From assembly GCA_016198915.1 (NCBI GenBank), contig JACQHS010000105.1, positions 1 to 6,624 of the forward strand: 6,624 bases of DNA, given 5' to 3'. A program made the translations under genes and the position numbers. Below are positions 5,560 to 6,624 of this stretch, in pieces. Under the pieces are notes generated by a model, which saw nothing but the letters and a program-made list of their open reading frames with translations, made no database searches and had not been told where the DNA came from. This stretch comes from Candidatus Omnitrophota bacterium (lineage in GTDB: Bacteria; Omnitrophota; Gorgyraeia; Aquiviventales; Aquiviventaceae). The first letter of the stretch is position 1. Every line of letters begins with the position of its first letter.

Positions 5560-6270
5560 CTATACTTCTTCCTGCTCGGCGTCTTCTTCAAACCCCTCAA
5601 CATTCACCAGGATGCCGGGGCTCATCGTGCTGGAAAGACTCAGGCGGCTGATCAGCCGCCCCTTGACGGCACTGGGGCGCGCCCGCACGATCGCTTGCAC
5701 CGCGACGCGGCCGTTCTCTGCAAGTTGCTGGGGCTGAAAGGAGCGCTTGCCGATGACGAAATGGATGTTGGCCAGCTTGTCCATCTTGAACTCGACCTTG
5801 CCCTGCTTGAGCTCTTGGATCGCCTTCGCGACGTCCTCGGTGACCGTCCCGGCCTTGGGGTTTGGCATCAGGCCGCGGGGCCCCAGGATCTTCCCCAGCT
5901 TGGAGACGTCGCGCATCATGTCCGGGGTGGCGACCACGACATCGAAGTCAAGCCATCCCCCCTGGATTTTGTCCATGAACTCCGCGCCGCCGATGTGGTC
6001 GGCCCCGGCGTTTCTGGCGACGAGTTCCTGCTCCCCTTTGCAGAACACCAGCACCCGACGCGTCTTGCCGGTTCCGTGCGGGAGGGTCACTGTGCCGCGG
6101 ACCACCTGGTCGGTCTTTTTCGGGTCGATATTCAGGGACGCGGACAGCTCGACCGTTTCGTCGAACTTCACCGGCGGCATGTCCTTCAACAGCGTCACGG
6201 CGCGGTCCAGCGGATAGGCGGTCTTCGCTTCGACCAGCGCCGCGGCTTTTTTAAATCGTTTGCTTGACAT
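5560..6270 (-). CDS. rplA: Large-subunit ribosomal protein L1
   Basis: L1 forms the mobile stalk near the ribosomal E site and helps release deacylated tRNA; in several bacteria it also represses its own mRNA. The product is 236 residues, normal for the family. Domain I is built from the N- and C-terminal parts (about 1-70 and 160-236) around domain II. Recognisable stretches are FDETVELSASLNIDPKKTDQ (36-55), VRGTVTLPHGTGK (57-69), VFCKGE (75-80), the L1 signature MMRDVSKLGKILGPRGLMPN (118-137) and KAGTVTEDVAKAI (139-151). The C-terminal SSTMSPGI (213-220) has Ser217 where nearly all L1 proteins have Gly in the RNA-contacting Thr-Met-Gly triad. The ATG overlaps the rplK stop as TGATG and no Shine-Dalgarno is visible, so translation is probably coupled to rplK. 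It ends with an acidic EEDAEQEEV tail and TAG. Confidence 0.98.
   Translation of the reverse strand: MSSKRFKKAAALVEAKTAYPLDRAVTLLKDMPPVKFDETVELSASLNIDPKKTDQVVRGTVTLPHGTGKTRRVLVFCKGEQELVARNAGADHIGGAEFMDKIQGGWLDFDVVVATPDMMRDVSKLGKILGPRGLMPNPKAGTVTEDVAKAIQELKQGKVEFKMDKLANIHFVIGKRSFQPQQLAENGRVAVQAIVRARPSAVKGRLISRLSLSSTMSPGILVNVEGFEEDAEQEEV
5568..5573 (-). promoter_or_regulatory. Weak ribosome-binding site for rplJ
   Basis: AGGAAG on the minus strand lies 12 nt before the rplJ ATG at 5555, inside the end of rplA. It is an imperfect match at rather long spacing. It supports the ATG at 5555 over the upstream one at 5603. Confidence 0.45.
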
Positions 6271-6624
6271 CAGACGACGTCGATGCCCATGCTGCGTGCC
6301 GTGCCCTCCACCATCTTGACCGCCGCGGGCAGCGACTGCGTGTTAAGATCCTGCTGTTTCTGCCTAGCGATGTCCGCCACTTGCTGCTTGCTCACTTGGC
6401 CCGCTTTCTCCTTCGGTACGTTCCCCGAGGCCTTGGCGATCCCGCAGGTCTGCTTGAGGAGGACGGACACGGGGGGGCTCTTCACGATGAACGTGAAGGA
6501 GCGGTCTTCGTACACCGTGATCACCGCCGGCAGGGTGAGTCCTTCTCTCCCCTTGGTGGCCTCGTTGAACTTCTTGCAGAACTCCATGATGTTGACGCCG
6601 TGCTGCCCGAGGGCGGGACCGACC
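6270..6624 (-). CDS. rplK: Large-subunit ribosomal protein L11 (5' end beyond window)
   Basis: L11 binds the GTPase-associated region of 23S rRNA with L10 and takes part in factor binding and the stringent response. The window holds the last 117 codons; comparison with E. coli L11 suggests that about 22-25 N-terminal residues lie beyond the right edge. The visible part starts VGPALGQHGVNIMEFCKKFN, the end of the N-terminal domain's conserved core. It continues with LPAVITVYEDRSFTFIVKSP and then the rRNA-binding C-terminal domain, ending in the family signature around VEGTARSMGIDVV. The ATG at 6587 (the Met of NIMEF) is internal, not the start, because the conserved sequence continues upstream of it in frame. 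The TGA stop shares one base with the rplA ATG. A C7 run in the coding strand (6471-6477) encodes Ser-Pro-Pro and leaves the frame intact. Confidence 0.97.
   Translation of the reverse strand, partial: VGPALGQHGVNIMEFCKKFNEATKGREGLTLPAVITVYEDRSFTFIVKSPPVSVLLKQTCGIAKASGNVPKEKAGQVSKQQVADIARQKQQDLNTQSLPAAVKMVEGTARSMGIDVV

Noticed and set aside
5559..5600. Possible promoter before rplJ (TTGAAG ... TATAGA on the minus strand)
   Set aside because: The spacing between the two hexamers is about 21 nt, too long for a sigma-70 type promoter, and the bases belong to the conserved acidic end of rplA.
5556..5603. Upstream start for rplJ at 5603
   Set aside because: It would add 16 basic residues encoded inside rplA and does not fit the L10 N-terminus; the ATG at 5555 gives MPNVGRLVKE and follows the rplA stop by 4 nt.
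6245..6256. TTT AAA AAA run near the rplA start as a programmed frameshift site
   Set aside because: The phase does not give an X XXY YYZ slippery heptamer and the L1 frame continues normally; FKKA is typical of the L1 N-terminus.
6471..6477. Seven-base G run in rplK as a possible frameshift or error
   Set aside because: The L11 reading frame is continuous with family sequence on both sides (TFIVKSPPVSVLL).

Overview
The window is one continuous piece of the bacterial ribosomal-protein/RNA-polymerase operon, read entirely from the minus strand. In transcription order (right to left) it holds rplK (5' end cut off by the window edge), rplA, rplJ, rplL, rpoB and rpoC (only the first 216 codons are inside). 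All six are identified from family motifs visible in the translations. There is no mobile element, tRNA, rRNA, CRISPR array, convincing promoter or terminator, and no gene-free stretch longer than 10 bases.

The DNA is GC-rich, with G/C favoured at third codon positions. The order L11-L1-L10-L7/L12-beta-beta' is near-universal in bacteria and says little about lineage. Several sequence habits recall the PVC/Omnitrophota side of the tree: the L10 start MPNVGRLVKESAV, the MGSNMQRQAVPLM block in RpoB, and HIWFFKSVPSRMG and VTDPGSTPLK in RpoC. I infer an uncultured bacterium, possibly Omnitrophota, at about 0.45 confidence. This rests on memory of family sequences, not on a search.

L11 and L1 build the two flexible stalks of the large ribosomal subunit. 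L10 anchors L7/L12 dimers on the L11 stalk to recruit translation factors. RpoB and RpoC are the two catalytic subunits of RNA polymerase. The operon therefore couples supply of the translation and transcription machinery.

What stands out is the junctions. rplK/rplA overlap as TGATG; rplA/rplJ are 4 nt apart; rplJ/rplL and rpoB/rpoC overlap as ATGA. rplL and rpoB are 10 nt apart, and that gap lies inside a five-codon mini-ORF joined to both neighbours by ATGA overlaps. There is no room for the L10-binding leader before rplJ or the rplL-rpoB attenuator known from E. coli. Other points worth a second look are a 71-residue low-complexity tail on L10 carrying two perfect GC hairpins, a Gly-to-Ser change in the otherwise conserved Thr-Met-Gly triad of L1, and an ideal Shine-Dalgarno found only before rplL. 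I found no sign of a previously undescribed system; this is a housekeeping locus with some unusual details.
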